Positions 54,628 to 64,000 are shown, numbered from the stretch's first letter. The stretch: 64,000 nucleotides of DNA from Ruminiclostridium hungatei (GCF_002051585.1 NZ_MZGX01000010.1:62001-126000), one strand, 5' to 3'. Made by a program: numbers and translations. The notes: generated from the sequence alone by a model not told the origin.

Positions 54628-56568
54628 TTGCTTGTTGAAAATAATGAGAAAATAGATAAGTTTACAAAAATACTATTTTACTACGGGATTGGATTTGTAT
54701 TTCTGGCAATGTTTTTTATCTGGCAGGGTGCAAAATATTCTTTGCTGAGCATAGCTCAGTTCGGGATTTTTCAGATATTCACAGCTATTCTTATTTCTTT
54801 TGTGGTACGGTATAGAAATTATGAGCTGCTGATTAAAAAAAAGGCCAACGATATTATTGAGACCAATTTGGGAAAAAAGAATGAAGAAATTCTCCAAGCG
54901 GATCATCTGGAACAAAATGATATTGAGGCTGAACAGGTTGCCGGAAATAATTCCATTGCAAAAGAAAAAGCGCCTGATAAAGAGCTTGATCCTGTCATGG
55001 AATTTAAAAAATTCTGTGACCTCGGATTTCCGCTGGGACTATTATTTATAGCACTTTTGGCTATTTTTATAGAGGTACTTATATTTATCTGTCTAAAAAG
55101 TGTAAATTACATTGAAAAACCTCCCATTCTTATAGGAATATTCAGCATTTTCTTATCTTTTTTACTTTTAGTAAGCTCAAATTTGTTCAGGCAGAATGAA
55201 GATATCCGTGTGGAGTACAAAATGCTGACACACTTCATAAATGCATCTCAATGGATGTCTTTTACATGCGGATTAACTATCATCATCAGGTATTTTGGAT
55301 TTGGACAGGCAGAACACTATATCAGCTATATTATAAGTGTGTTTCTTATTGTTGTATTTCTTGAAGCTGTGTTTCAATCCATTAGGCACCTTATTGACGG
55401 AAGAAACAGACATAGCATTGAATTGAAATTTTATATTCTACCGGCCTTAATCAGTGGAGGGAATCCGGTTAGTCAACTTTTGGCTTCTATGGAGGGCAGA
55501 ACGGGTATTTCTTTCAGGTCAACCTGGACCATACGCTTTATAAGACGCAATCTGCTGATAATAACCCTGATAGTTGGAGGCTTTTTATGGTTAATGACTT
55601 CTTTTGTACAAATAAATCCCAATCAGAAAGGCCTTCTTTTCAGCCTAGGTAAGCTTGAAAGGGAGCAGCCTTTACTTCCGGGGATACACCTCAAGCTGCC
55701 ATGGCCGGTTCAGACGGTAAAAGTCTACCCAGCCTATAAAATCAATAGTTTTACGGTTGGGTATGAAACGGACAAACGCAGTGATTACTTATGGACGGCC
55801 GACCATAACGGTGAAGAATATAAGCTTCTGCTCGGGGGCGGAAAGGAACTGGTTTCAATAAACATGCAGGTATTTTTTAAAATTGGAGACCTGTATGAAT
55901 ATACGCTTCAATACGATAACCCGGAAGAGAAACTTAAGGCCGAGGCTTATCGGATACTTTTGAATGAGACTGTAATTACCGATTTGGACAAGCTTTTAAG
56001 CTTAAACCGGTCATCCTTTTCCAAAATGGTGGAGCAAAAGCTTCAGGAGACAAGTAAAAGTCAGAAGCTTGGAATTGAAGTAACCAGTGTTGCATTAACC
56101 AGTATACATCCTCCTACCGAAATTGCACGTCAATATCAGGAAATCGTAAGTGCTGACGTTCAAAAGCAGACAATTATTACGAATGCAAAATCTTATGCCG
56201 GGTCGGCAATCCCTAAGGCCCAAAAGGCTAAGGAAGAGGTGGTCAAGCTATCACAGGTTGAGTCTGTCATGCGTAAAGGCCAGGCTGGCAGCGAGGCTCT
56301 GAAATATTCCTATGTCTATAAAGCCTATGGGATAAATAACAGCGCATACAAGGAATGGAAATGGCTTGAAATTTTAGAAAAGACCTTGTCAGGTAAAAAG
56401 ATGTATTTGCTTGACAAAAATCTGAATCTGCAAAAAGGTAACTTATGGCTTGATATGAGGGCAAAAGACAATACCGTACAGGGTGACAGTAGGGTCAACG
56501 AAGAATATGGATTATCCGGATTGCAGGAAGGAGAAGGAGTGGGGACAAATGAAGCAGGAGAAAAATAA
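54628..56568 (+). CDS. SPFH/HflK-like protein with large N-terminal membrane domain
   Basis: This 646-residue membrane protein starts with TTG 54628, which has AGGAGGG 6 bases upstream; no ATG fits. The first ~330 residues contain about six hydrophobic segments with a charged loop near 75-125, unlike ordinary HflK. After a further helix (LLIITLIVGGFLWLMTSF) comes an SPFH/band 7 domain: QINPNQKGLLFSLGKLEREQPLLPGIHLKLPWPVQTVKVYP, then VSINMQVFFKIGDLYEYTLQYDNPEEKLKAEA and a C-terminal coiled coil. HflK/HflC assemblies modulate FtsH at the membrane. It is the first of three SPFH genes before a metal ATPase and overlaps the next gene by 20 bases. Confidence 0.88.
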   Translation: MLVENNEKIDKFTKILFYYGIGFVFLAMFFIWQGAKYSLLSIAQFGIFQIFTAILISFVVRYRNYELLIKKKANDIIETNLGKKNEEILQADHLEQNDIEAEQVAGNNSIAKEKAPDKELDPVMEFKKFCDLGFPLGLLFIALLAIFIEVLIFICLKSVNYIEKPPILIGIFSIFLSFLLLVSSNLFRQNEDIRVEYKMLTHFINASQWMSFTCGLTIIIRYFGFGQAEHYISYIISVFLIVVFLEAVFQSIRHLIDGRNRHSIELKFYILPALISGGNPVSQLLASMEGRTGISFRSTWTIRFIRRNLLIITLIVGGFLWLMTSFVQINPNQKGLLFSLGKLEREQPLLPGIHLKLPWPVQTVKVYPAYKINSFTVGYETDKRSDYLWTADHNGEEYKLLLGGGKELVSINMQVFFKIGDLYEYTLQYDNPEEKLKAEAYRILLNETVITDLDKLLSLNRSSFSKMVEQKLQETSKSQKLGIEVTSVALTSIHPPTEIARQYQEIVSADVQKQTIITNAKSYAGSAIPKAQKAKEEVVKLSQVESVMRKGQAGSEALKYSYVYKAYGINNSAYKEWKWLEILEKTLSGKKMYLLDKNLNLQKGNLWLDMRAKDNTVQGDSRVNEEYGLSGLQEGEGVGTNEAGEK

Positions 56569-57451
56569 AGCTGAAAGATTATGGGTTCGCTGGACTGTTG
56601 GGGGTATAACTTTACTCTGCATTTTAGTTTATGCGTTTGCATTTATTTTATATGAAGGAAACATAGCAGTAGTTACAAGATTTGGTGCGCCAAAGGAGGT
56701 TGTCCGGGATGCTGGGCTCCACTTTAAACTTCCATGGCCCTTCGAAAAAGTTTATACTTTTGATAAAAGGCAGCATTATTATGATACCAGTTTTATTGAA
56801 ACTCTGACCAATGATAAAAAAAATATCATTCTGCAAACATATGTGGTATGGAGTGTTGAGGATGCGCTTAAGTTTCTTCAGAGTACATCCAGCAGAGAAG
56901 CCGCTGAAGCGAATCTGGACAGCCTTGTGACAAATTCAAAGAACGGGGTGCTTGGTAAGTATAATCTGTCTGCACTGGTATCTACAAATAAGGATGAACT
57001 GAAACTTGACCAGATAGAATCTGAAATTTTATCCGATATATCTGAACAGGCATTAAGCAGGTATGGTATAAAAGTTACCCAGGTGGGAATGAAAAAACTG
57101 GGTTTACCTGAAGCCAATATGAAATATGTATTTGAACAAATGCGCGCTGAAAGGCTCAAATATGTTGAACAAATAAAAGCTGAAGGAGAAAGGGATGCAA
57201 GTATAATCAGAAATGAAGCCGATGTGCAGACTGCAAAGCTGAAATCAGAGGGGATGAACGAAGCGGCAAAAATAAAGGGAGAAGCTGAGCTTGAAGCTGC
57301 AAAAGTTTATGCAGATGCTCAGAAAGAGGATCCGGAATTTTATTCCTTCCTGCGCAAACTGGAATCCACAGAAAAGCTTTTAGGTGATAAGTCTACAGTT
57401 ATTTTCAGAAACGACAGTGCTCCTTTTGACGTATTGAGCGATAAAAAATGA
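56549..57451 (+). CDS. SPFH protein, HflC-like
   Basis: This 300-residue protein has one membrane helix (VGGITLLCILVYAFAFILY), the SPFH domain (EGNIAVVTRFGAPKEVVRDAGLHFKLPWPFEKVYTFDKR), and a long coiled coil with alanine and glutamate repeats. It has the HflC-type ending DPEFYSFLRKLESTEKLL ... IFRNDSAPFDVL. It starts at ATG 56549 after AAGGAG, inside the end of the upstream gene. It probably forms a mixed ring with the neighbouring HflK-like proteins. Confidence 0.9.
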   Translation: MKQEKNKAERLWVRWTVGGITLLCILVYAFAFILYEGNIAVVTRFGAPKEVVRDAGLHFKLPWPFEKVYTFDKRQHYYDTSFIETLTNDKKNIILQTYVVWSVEDALKFLQSTSSREAAEANLDSLVTNSKNGVLGKYNLSALVSTNKDELKLDQIESEILSDISEQALSRYGIKVTQVGMKKLGLPEANMKYVFEQMRAERLKYVEQIKAEGERDASIIRNEADVQTAKLKSEGMNEAAKIKGEAELEAAKVYADAQKEDPEFYSFLRKLESTEKLLGDKSTVIFRNDSAPFDVLSDKK

Positions 57452-57458
57452 GGTGGCC

Positions 57459-58409
57459 ATGAAAGAGAAGAATGATTCTATAATTGAGCAAAGTCTTAAA
57501 ACTGCATCAATATACATAAAAATAATAGCAATTATTGTTATATTTGGTGTTCTCCTGTCTGGTGTAACATTTGTTCAATCAGGAGAGGTGGCAATTGTTC
57601 TGCGCTTTGGCAGACTGGTAGGAGATATTCCTGCTGAACAGGTTTTACAGCCCGGTATTCACTTTAGTCTGCCATTCCTGATTGATAAGGTGGTCCGCAT
57701 ACCGGTACAAAAGGTTCAAGAGGTGAAAGTAGACGGTCTGTATACATACGGAAACATAAGGGACATTACAAAGACTGGATATGCCTTGACCGGGGACAAT
57801 AATATAGTGCTTCTGGAGGCTGTGCTGAAATATAAGATTACAGATCCTGTCAGATATACCCTCGACGTCGAACAGCCTGTAGATAATTTGAAGGAACTTG
57901 CGACCAGCTCGTTGACCCGTAAGATATCTTCAATGAGTGTTGACAGAATTCTTACAGATCAGAAAAAGGAGCTTGCAGGTGAGGTACTTGAAGATACCCA
58001 GAAACAGGCGGACAGAATAGGAATGGGAGTTCAACTGGTTGCACTTGAAATAACGGGCCTCCACCCTCCGGGAGAGGTAAAGGATGCTTTTGACCTGGTA
58101 ACAAGTACAAATGTCAAAAATGAAACGCTGATACAGGAAGCAAAGAGATACAGGGAAAAAGTCATACCTGAAGCTGTGGCTGAACGTGATTCAATGATTC
58201 AGGGTGCTAAGTCCTATAAGCTTGAGAGAGTTGCCCAGGCAAATTCTGATGTTTCTCAATTTTATGGAGTGTTAGATGAATACAGAAGGAATCCTTTAAT
58301 CGTTCATGAGCGCTTATACCGTGAAAAGGTTGAAAAAATAATGGAAAAGGTTGCAGATACGGTTTTGGTGCCCAAAGGGGAGCAAGGGGAGAATATCATT
58401 CTGCCATAG
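57459..58409 (+). CDS. SPFH protein, HflK-like
   Basis: This 316-residue protein has one membrane helix (IYIKIIAIIVIFGVLLSGV) and an SPFH domain (VQSGEVAIVLRFGRLVGDIPAEQVLQPGIHFSLPFLIDKVVRIP, then TGDNNIVLLEAVLKYKITDP). A coiled coil follows with GLHPPGEVKDAFDLV, the HflK-type turn, and AVAERDSMIQGAKSYKLERV. GAGGTGG precedes ATG 57459, 7 bases after the upstream stop. A 108-base gap follows before the ATPase gene. Confidence 0.9.
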   Translation: MKEKNDSIIEQSLKTASIYIKIIAIIVIFGVLLSGVTFVQSGEVAIVLRFGRLVGDIPAEQVLQPGIHFSLPFLIDKVVRIPVQKVQEVKVDGLYTYGNIRDITKTGYALTGDNNIVLLEAVLKYKITDPVRYTLDVEQPVDNLKELATSSLTRKISSMSVDRILTDQKKELAGEVLEDTQKQADRIGMGVQLVALEITGLHPPGEVKDAFDLVTSTNVKNETLIQEAKRYREKVIPEAVAERDSMIQGAKSYKLERVAQANSDVSQFYGVLDEYRRNPLIVHERLYREKVEKIMEKVADTVLVPKGEQGENIILP

Positions 58410-58517
58410 TAAAAGAAAATTATTGATGAGGCTTTTGGCAAGAATATTCTGAAGTACGAGGGTGTTATTATTCAAATATGCCTGAGCAGCATTATTAACT
58501 GAGAGAAGGATTATATA

Positions 58518-60422
58518 ATGAAGAATACAATCAGAACAACAGCACAACAGGTTGAGCAGCTCACTGAATCCGTATTGACATATCAGGAACAAAAAAAATT
58601 GTCCTTACAGATTGGAACCATGCTGGTTGCAGGCATAATATGGCTGGCTGGTATTGTTCATAGCCGTCTCTTTCCTGAATTTGAAAGTATCACCGGAATA
58701 ATTATGTTTACCGGAGCATTTATAGCCAGCTTTAATATTTTTGTAAATGCACTTAAAGGCTTTATTTGCAAAGAGCCGCAATATGTTATGGAACAACTGG
58801 TAAGTCTGGCGTTACTTGCCTCAATAGCAAAAGGTGATTATCAGATTGCAATATTGATTTCTCTTATAATGTCAGTGGTACATTTTCTTGAAGAAAGAAG
58901 TATTCTGGGGGCTAAATCGGCAATTGAAGGATTAAAAACCTTGCAGGCTACCGAAGCATGCCTTATAACTCAGGAGGGAGAGCATATTGTAAAGTCAGAG
59001 GAACTTCTGCCTGAAAATATAATCAGAATAAGGCCGGGAGAGATGATACCGGCAGACGGTGAAGTTGTTGAAGGACATTCTTCAATAGATCAAAGTTCTC
59101 TGACAGGCGAAACTGTTCCGGAAGATGTTTGCGTCGGAGGAAAGGTTTTTGCAGGCACAATAAATATTCATGGTACTCTCAAAGTAAAGGTTACAAAAAA
59201 AGTTAATGAAACCTCTTTGAGTAAGATTGTGGAATTATTAAAACAAACAGAACAATCCAAAACAGCCACAATGCGTATAATTGAGCGTTACTCGGCATAT
59301 TATCTGCCTTTGATTGTAATTATTGCATTTGGAGTTCTGTTTCTGACACAGGATATGAACAGAGTAATTGCCATATTTGTTGTTGCATGTCCCTGTGCTC
59401 AAATTCTGGTTAGTTCTACAGCAATGATAGCATCACTGGCCGTAGCATCACGGAATGGTATTTTATTGAAGAATTCAAAGTTTCTCGAAGTACTTGGTGA
59501 TGTTAAAACCGTAATATTTGACAAAACAGGGACGCTCACGGTTGGTCACCTGGATTTGATTGATATTATTCCCGCGGGGGAAATAAGCAATGAGGAGCTT
59601 TTAGGCTGCGCAGCATCAGCAGCATGGGCTTCCAATCATCCGGTTTCAAGAGCGATTGTCAGAGCAGCACAAAAGTTGACCTTTGAAAAGGTTGACACTA
59701 TAAAGGAAAGTGCCGGTCTTGGTGTTACCGCAGAAAGCAGCAGGGGAAAGATTTATTTAGGCAATAGAAGCTGGTTTCAAAATATTGGTTTAATTCTTCC
59801 GGTTGAGCCGATTCATTATGGGCCGGTAGTATGGGTTGCTCGTGAAAATATAGTTTTAGGGTATATCTTATTGGCAGACTATTTGCGTTTAGATGCTAAA
59901 GAAGCAATACAAGCAGTGCGGAAACAGGGAATAGAACGAATCGTTCTTGTCACAGGAGACCGTAAAGAAGCAGCAGATGCAATAAAAGCTGAGCTTTGTC
60001 TGGAGGAGGTATTCTCAAACCGTTTACCGGCTGACAAACTTGAGATAGTCAAGAATGAAAAGCAACAAAATTCCATAACTATGGTAGTAGGTGATGGAAT
60101 TAATGATGCACTTGCCTTATCCGAGGCTGATGTTGGTGTGGCAATGGGAGCAATGGGCTCGGATATAGCTGTTCAAAGTGCGGATATAGCGCTTATGGGA
60201 AATGAACTTGAGAAAATATCTTTTGTAATCGGCTTATCAAGGAAAACAAAAAGAATTATTTATCAGAATATAGTTATCGCTTCAGCTATCAGTGCCATAA
60301 TGCTGCTATTTGCAGGGCTAGGAATAATAACGCCCTTGGCGGGCGCATTCTTTCATAATATTGGAGCCTTTTTAGTATTATTGAACAGTTCAAGACTATT
60401 AAAATTTGGCCAAAAGGTTTGA
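58518..60422 (+). CDS. P1B-type heavy-metal transporting ATPase
   Basis: This 634-residue membrane pump has no N-terminal metal-binding domain. It has the actuator motif SSLTGETVP, the transmembrane metal site CPC (residues 291-293, followed unusually by AQI rather than AL), the phosphorylated Asp335 in DKTGTLT, the HP dipeptide in ASNHPVSRAI, and the hinge GDGINDALAL. The last helix reads HNIGAFLVLLNSSRLLK. CPC marks the P1B group (Cu, Zn, Cd, Pb, Mn); the metal cannot be fixed from sequence. AGAAGGA precedes the ATG. It is the last gene of an operon with three SPFH proteins, which may assist or quality-control it. Confidence 0.93.
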   Translation: MKNTIRTTAQQVEQLTESVLTYQEQKKLSLQIGTMLVAGIIWLAGIVHSRLFPEFESITGIIMFTGAFIASFNIFVNALKGFICKEPQYVMEQLVSLALLASIAKGDYQIAILISLIMSVVHFLEERSILGAKSAIEGLKTLQATEACLITQEGEHIVKSEELLPENIIRIRPGEMIPADGEVVEGHSSIDQSSLTGETVPEDVCVGGKVFAGTINIHGTLKVKVTKKVNETSLSKIVELLKQTEQSKTATMRIIERYSAYYLPLIVIIAFGVLFLTQDMNRVIAIFVVACPCAQILVSSTAMIASLAVASRNGILLKNSKFLEVLGDVKTVIFDKTGTLTVGHLDLIDIIPAGEISNEELLGCAASAAWASNHPVSRAIVRAAQKLTFEKVDTIKESAGLGVTAESSRGKIYLGNRSWFQNIGLILPVEPIHYGPVVWVARENIVLGYILLADYLRLDAKEAIQAVRKQGIERIVLVTGDRKEAADAIKAELCLEEVFSNRLPADKLEIVKNEKQQNSITMVVGDGINDALALSEADVGVAMGAMGSDIAVQSADIALMGNELEKISFVIGLSRKTKRIIYQNIVIASAISAIMLLFAGLGIITPLAGAFFHNIGAFLVLLNSSRLLKFGQKV

Positions 60423-60430
60423 TACCGGCG

Positions 60431-61603
60431 TTATTCCTTAAGCTCACGGCCTTTGGGGTTTTTATCTCTGAAAGAAACTGAACATATGACAGTGGTAATT
60501 GGAATTGTAAGTAAAAGACTCAAACTGCCAATAAGCGATTGCAAAAACTCGAATATTAATTCCTCTTTGTTTAAAAGGCTTAATAAAGAATAATCAGAAC
60601 CGGCATAAATCAGTACAACTATCAGTGAACTGCCGATATAGGCAAGTATCAGTGTATTTGTCATTGTCCCCATCATATCCTTGCCAATGGAAAAGCCGGA
60701 TTTTAAAAGAGCCCCCGGTGTAGTACTGATATTATTCAGTTTAATTTCATATAAAGAGGAGGCTATGGACATGGATACATCCATAATTGCACCCAGTGCA
60801 CCTATGGTTATCATGGAAAATATAATAGCTTTTACATCAAGATTATCAATACCAAATATATTGCCCAGCATATAGGTTTCGTCATTGATATAACCTGTCA
60901 GCAGCATCCATTTGTCCATTAGAAATGTAACTGTTACTGAGATGGCGGCTCCTGTAAGACAACTGAATGCTGCAGCAGCACTTTTCCTGTTATAGCCGTA
61001 TATAATTGCAAAGGTTGTAACAATAATATACAGACAGATGATACAGGATGAAAAGTAAATATTGTAGCCTCTGCCTATTGAAGGGATAAACACAAAAAAG
61101 ATGGACAGGCATGTTGCAGCAAGTGAAATGATTGTTTTAATTCCCTTTATTCCACCCAGCAATATTATAAATCCTGCAAAAATGATTCCTAATATAACTA
61201 TCTTATCAAAGCGGTAATAATACTGAAAAAGAAATTCGTCATCCATGGGTAATAGTACTACCTTGTCACCGGGAGAAACCTGTACAATATTTTTATCAGT
61301 GCTGTTGATTATTTGTTTTGCATTTATTAAAGTATTGTTGTTGCTTTGAGTTTTATCTCCGAATGTTTCAGCTTTAAAATATATACATTTATTTAAAATA
61401 TTCGAGGCATCTTCAGTTTCCTCGGTAATTTCATCAATGGATATTACTTCTGCAAAGACAAGATAATTCAATTCCTCCTCTCTTTCATAAGTTATTCCTC
61501 TCTGATAATGGTTATGACATACGTATCTATTCCCATAATAGATAAATAAAAAAGCTAATAATATAAATAATAAATAAGATATAATCTTAAGGATGCTTTT
61601 CAT
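60431..61603 (-). CDS. YibE/F-family membrane protein
   Basis: This 390-residue protein begins with a membrane helix (IISYLLFILLAFLFIYYG). A region of about 120 residues outside the membrane follows (EVISIDEITEE ... VSPGDKVVLL), then seven or more helices including IVILGIIFAGFIILLGGIKGIKTIISL and MITIGALGAIMDVSMSIASSLYEI, the core signature of YibE/F. The family's function is not established; a transport role is assumed. It is convergent with the metal ATPase gene with only 8 bases between the stops. Confidence 0.88.
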   Translation of the reverse strand: MKSILKIISYLLFILLAFLFIYYGNRYVCHNHYQRGITYEREEELNYLVFAEVISIDEITEETEDASNILNKCIYFKAETFGDKTQSNNNTLINAKQIINSTDKNIVQVSPGDKVVLLPMDDEFLFQYYYRFDKIVILGIIFAGFIILLGGIKGIKTIISLAATCLSIFFVFIPSIGRGYNIYFSSCIICLYIIVTTFAIIYGYNRKSAAAAFSCLTGAAISVTVTFLMDKWMLLTGYINDETYMLGNIFGIDNLDVKAIIFSMITIGALGAIMDVSMSIASSLYEIKLNNISTTPGALLKSGFSIGKDMMGTMTNTLILAYIGSSLIVVLIYAGSDYSLLSLLNKEELIFEFLQSLIGSLSLLLTIPITTVICSVSFRDKNPKGRELKE

Positions 61604-61745
61604 ATAAATCTTTGTCTCCTTGGTATTTCAGTAAATGATGAACTGTCTTAATAATTTTATTATTAACATATGCAAGTGTTCTTTTGGCGTAGTACAAACA
61701 ATTAGTTTTTCTGAATATTTCCGCTCCTGCAAAGGGCAAAAATAC

Positions 61746-61800
61746 ACCTTGAAGAAAGCGGGAAGTATTTGTATTCAATACTCCCGGCTTTCTTCAAGGT
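61746..61800. terminator. Long bidirectional hairpin between feoB and the YibE/F gene
   Basis: A stem of about 24 bp (ACCTTGAAGAAAGC-GGG... with ...CCC-GCTTTCTTCAAGGT, one bulge) has a 7-base loop. It lies 45 bases beyond the feoB stop codon on the feoB strand. It is probably the feoB terminator; a proper T run is missing. Confidence 0.6.
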
Positions 61801-61844
61801 GATGATTTAAATAAATATACCGGAATAAAGGCAACCTGGATAAT

Positions 61845-63995
61845 CTAAACCAAGCCCAAAAGACGTGCAGTACTGGCAACCACAAAACATACCAGGATTC
61901 CTGCTGCGGTGGGGATGGCAAAAGCGGCAAGAGTCCAGCCGAGACTTTGAGTTTCCTTTTTTATTGTCCACAAAGTTGTTCCGCAGGGGAAATGCATAAG
62001 GGAAAACAGCATCACGCAAATGCCTGTGAGCCAGGTCCAGCCCTGGGCGACAAGGAGTTGTCTCAGGTCGGAAAGCTGATCCAGCTCCATTAAGGACCCG
62101 GAGGCCATATAGCTCATAATAAGGATGGGGATGACAATTTCATTGGCCGGCAAGCCAAGCACGAAAGCCATCAGTATATATCCATCCAAGCCCAGAAGCC
62201 TTGCAAAGGGATCAAGAAAGTTTGCCGCATGTGTGAGGAGACTCATATCTCCGACAGTAATATTAGCCAGTATCCAGATAACAAGACCTGCCGGTGCTGC
62301 TATCAGCACTGCACGGCCCAAAACAAACAGCGTCCTGTCCAGTATGGAGCGTATTATAATGCGACCCACCTGGGGTTTCCTGTAGGGTGGCAGCTCAAGA
62401 GTGAAGGAAGACGGAAGGCCTTTTAATATTGTTTTGGAGATAAGTTTTGAGACCAACAGTGTCATGAGGATTCCAAGCAAGACTATTGCTGTAAGGGCGA
62501 GGGTGGAGGCGATAGAATTAAAAGCACCGCCCGCTGTTCCGCCGATAAAAATGGTGCCGATTGCAATAAGGGTTGGAAAACGTCCGTTACAGGGTACAAA
62601 TACATTTGTAAGGATTGCTATTAACCGTTCCCTGGGAGAGTCGATAATCCTGCAGCCTATTACACCGGCAGCATTGCAGCCGAAGCCCATGCACATGGTT
62701 AACGCCTGCTTTCCATGAGCGCAGGCCTTCTTAAAAAAATTATCCAGATTAAAGGCAACCCTGGGAAGATACCCCAAGTCCTCTAAAAGAGTAAACAATG
62801 GGAAAAATATAGCCATTGGAGGAAGCATAACGGATATCACCCAGGCCAGTGTGCGGTAAATTCCAAGAATCACTATTCCATGAAGCCATTGTGGAGCACC
62901 TGCCCATATAAAGAAGGAGGTAAGCTTTCCTTCAATAAGGGAAAAAAGGTCTGAAAGCAGGCCGGAAGGCACATTCGCCCCCGCTATGGTAAGCCAGAAG
63001 ATTACTGCCAGCAGGCACAGCATAATTGGTATTCCAAAGACCCTGGAGATAAGAATACTGTCAAGCCTTCTATCAGTACTGTTATACTGCATATTTGTGC
63101 AGGTAACTGTTTCCTTTGTGATTTCCTCAGCAGCAGTTACGATACTGGATACGATTTTATCTCTTAAACAGTCAGCCTTTATACCATTTTCAGCCAAATG
63201 TTCTTTTGCCAGTAATAAAAGCTCCCGCAGCTCCAGGTTATCCATAAGGTTAAAGCCCAGATGTTTGTCCAGTAGCGCCAGCATAGCCGCATCTCCGTCC
63301 AAAAGCTTAAGTGCAGCCCAGCGGTTATTTATTTTCCCGGCTGCAAGTTTACATATTATTGGCTGAAGCATAGCTATGGACTCTTCAATTACCGGGTCAT
63401 AGGTAATTTGCACAGGGGCAGCCGGTATATCTCCGTTTGCCACGTCATATACCGCATCCATTAATTTTTCAAGGCCTTTACAACTCCGGGCATTTGTGGG
63501 TATGACAGGGACACCCAGGAGAATTGAAAGCTTGTCAAAATCAATGCTTATTTTCTTTCGGGCAGCTTCATCTATGAGATTTACACAGACTACAGCCCTG
63601 TGTGTAATCTCAAGGGTCTGTAGCACCAGATTCAGGTTTCTTTCAAGACAGGTGGCATCTGCTACCACAACTGTTGCAGCAGGAGCGCCAAAGCAAATAA
63701 AATCTCTTGCTATTTCCTCTTCACAGGAATTTGCCATTAAGGAATATGTACCGGGAATGTCAACCATTATAAAGTTCTTATCCTTATGCTTGTATTTTCC
63801 CTGAGCATTGGAGACTGTTTTTCCCGGCCAGTTGCCCGTATGCTGGTTAAGGCCGGTCAGGCTGTTGAACACGGTACTCTTGCCTACATTGGGATTGCCG
63901 GCCAGAGCAATCACTTTATCCTCAGAAAATAAGCTGTGGCCGGTAAAATCATTTACCAGCACGCCTGTGCCTGTGGAGCGGCTTGTTAAATCCAT
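61845..63995 (-). CDS. feoB: Ferrous iron transport protein B
   Basis: This 716-residue GTPase-coupled Fe(II) importer in the inner membrane has a G domain with G1 GNPNVGKS, G2 HTGNWPGKTV, G3 DIPGTYSL and G4 NLID. A helical GDI region follows, then membrane gates (LPPMAIFFPLFTLLEDLGYLPR and MCMGFGCNAAGVIGCRI, and a second Gate segment GTLVTT-like region near IAIGTIFIGG). The N-terminal 25 residues before the G domain are longer than usual. The start at 63995 is 5 bases from the window edge, so an upstream start or a feoA partner cannot be judged. Confidence 0.95.
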   Translation of the reverse strand: MDLTSRSTGTGVLVNDFTGHSLFSEDKVIALAGNPNVGKSTVFNSLTGLNQHTGNWPGKTVSNAQGKYKHKDKNFIMVDIPGTYSLMANSCEEEIARDFICFGAPAATVVVADATCLERNLNLVLQTLEITHRAVVCVNLIDEAARKKISIDFDKLSILLGVPVIPTNARSCKGLEKLMDAVYDVANGDIPAAPVQITYDPVIEESIAMLQPIICKLAAGKINNRWAALKLLDGDAAMLALLDKHLGFNLMDNLELRELLLLAKEHLAENGIKADCLRDKIVSSIVTAAEEITKETVTCTNMQYNSTDRRLDSILISRVFGIPIMLCLLAVIFWLTIAGANVPSGLLSDLFSLIEGKLTSFFIWAGAPQWLHGIVILGIYRTLAWVISVMLPPMAIFFPLFTLLEDLGYLPRVAFNLDNFFKKACAHGKQALTMCMGFGCNAAGVIGCRIIDSPRERLIAILTNVFVPCNGRFPTLIAIGTIFIGGTAGGAFNSIASTLALTAIVLLGILMTLLVSKLISKTILKGLPSSFTLELPPYRKPQVGRIIIRSILDRTLFVLGRAVLIAAPAGLVIWILANITVGDMSLLTHAANFLDPFARLLGLDGYILMAFVLGLPANEIVIPILIMSYMASGSLMELDQLSDLRQLLVAQGWTWLTGICVMLFSLMHFPCGTTLWTIKKETQSLGWTLAAFAIPTAAGILVCFVVASTARLLGLV

Positions 63996-64000
63996 GAAAA

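Noticed and set aside
1-64000. Insertion sequences, integrases or prophage genes
   Set aside because: No transposase, recombinase or phage structural gene was recognised on either strand; only the small dispersed element at 36 and 42 kb looks mobile.

Overview
The window looks like a chromosomal segment of an anaerobic, cellulose-using Gram-positive bacterium of the Ruminiclostridium / Clostridium cellulolyticum type. The evidence is a cellobiose phosphorylase with a CUT1-type oligosaccharide importer, a YesM/YesN-type sensor-regulator pair next to a lipoprotein binding protein, strong AGGAGG ribosome binding sites, a tyrosine/serine-poor clostridial T-box leader on alaS, and many extracytoplasmic proteins with copper-amine-oxidase-N-like domains. 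The organism is inferred from gene content, not from a database match.

Layout. 1-6.8 kb: the 3' two thirds of uvrA, a DUF47-pit phosphate uptake operon with a Pho-box-like promoter, and a ClpE-like unfoldase. 7-13 kb: a three-component sensor (binding lipoprotein, histidine kinase, AraC-type regulator) followed by the wreck of a second binding protein gene fused to a copy of the regulator's 3' end. 13.2-16.6 kb (minus strand): a compact RiPP (ribosomally made, post-translationally modified peptide) locus. It holds a 54-residue precursor with eight cysteines spaced exactly every four residues, a 99-residue accessory protein, a radical SAM/SPASM enzyme fused to a second SPASM-like maturase domain, and a subtilisin-type protease. 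16.8-24.2 kb (plus strand, divergent): a membrane-anchored protein, two secreted TPR proteins and an ABC exporter that may serve the peptide. 24.4-31.7 kb: oligosaccharide ABC importer, LacI-type regulator and cellobiose phosphorylase.

31.9-40 kb is a complete phosphate-starvation module: phoR, phoP, phoU, pstB on the minus strand, divergent from pstC, pstA, pstS. Both divergent promoters carry four TTAACA-like hexamers repeated every 11 bp, the layout expected of PhoP sites, and a 332-bp inverted-repeat-bounded element sits between them. A shorter relative of that element lies at 42.1-42.2 kb. 40-54 kb is mostly housekeeping: a chemoreceptor, cheW, argJ, a HAD phosphatase, T-box-alaS, a HIT protein, rpsU, yqeY, a CYTH protein, a cysteine-cluster protein, a DJ-1-like protein, a short-chain dehydrogenase, two membrane proteins and tRNA-Val.

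54.5-60.4 kb is an operon of three HflK/HflC-like SPFH membrane proteins followed by a P1B-type metal ATPase, driven by a clear promoter with a 12-bp palindrome next to the -35 box. The window closes with a YibE/F-type membrane protein and feoB on the minus strand. The most unusual items are the CXXX-repeat peptide locus and the SPFH-metal ATPase operon.
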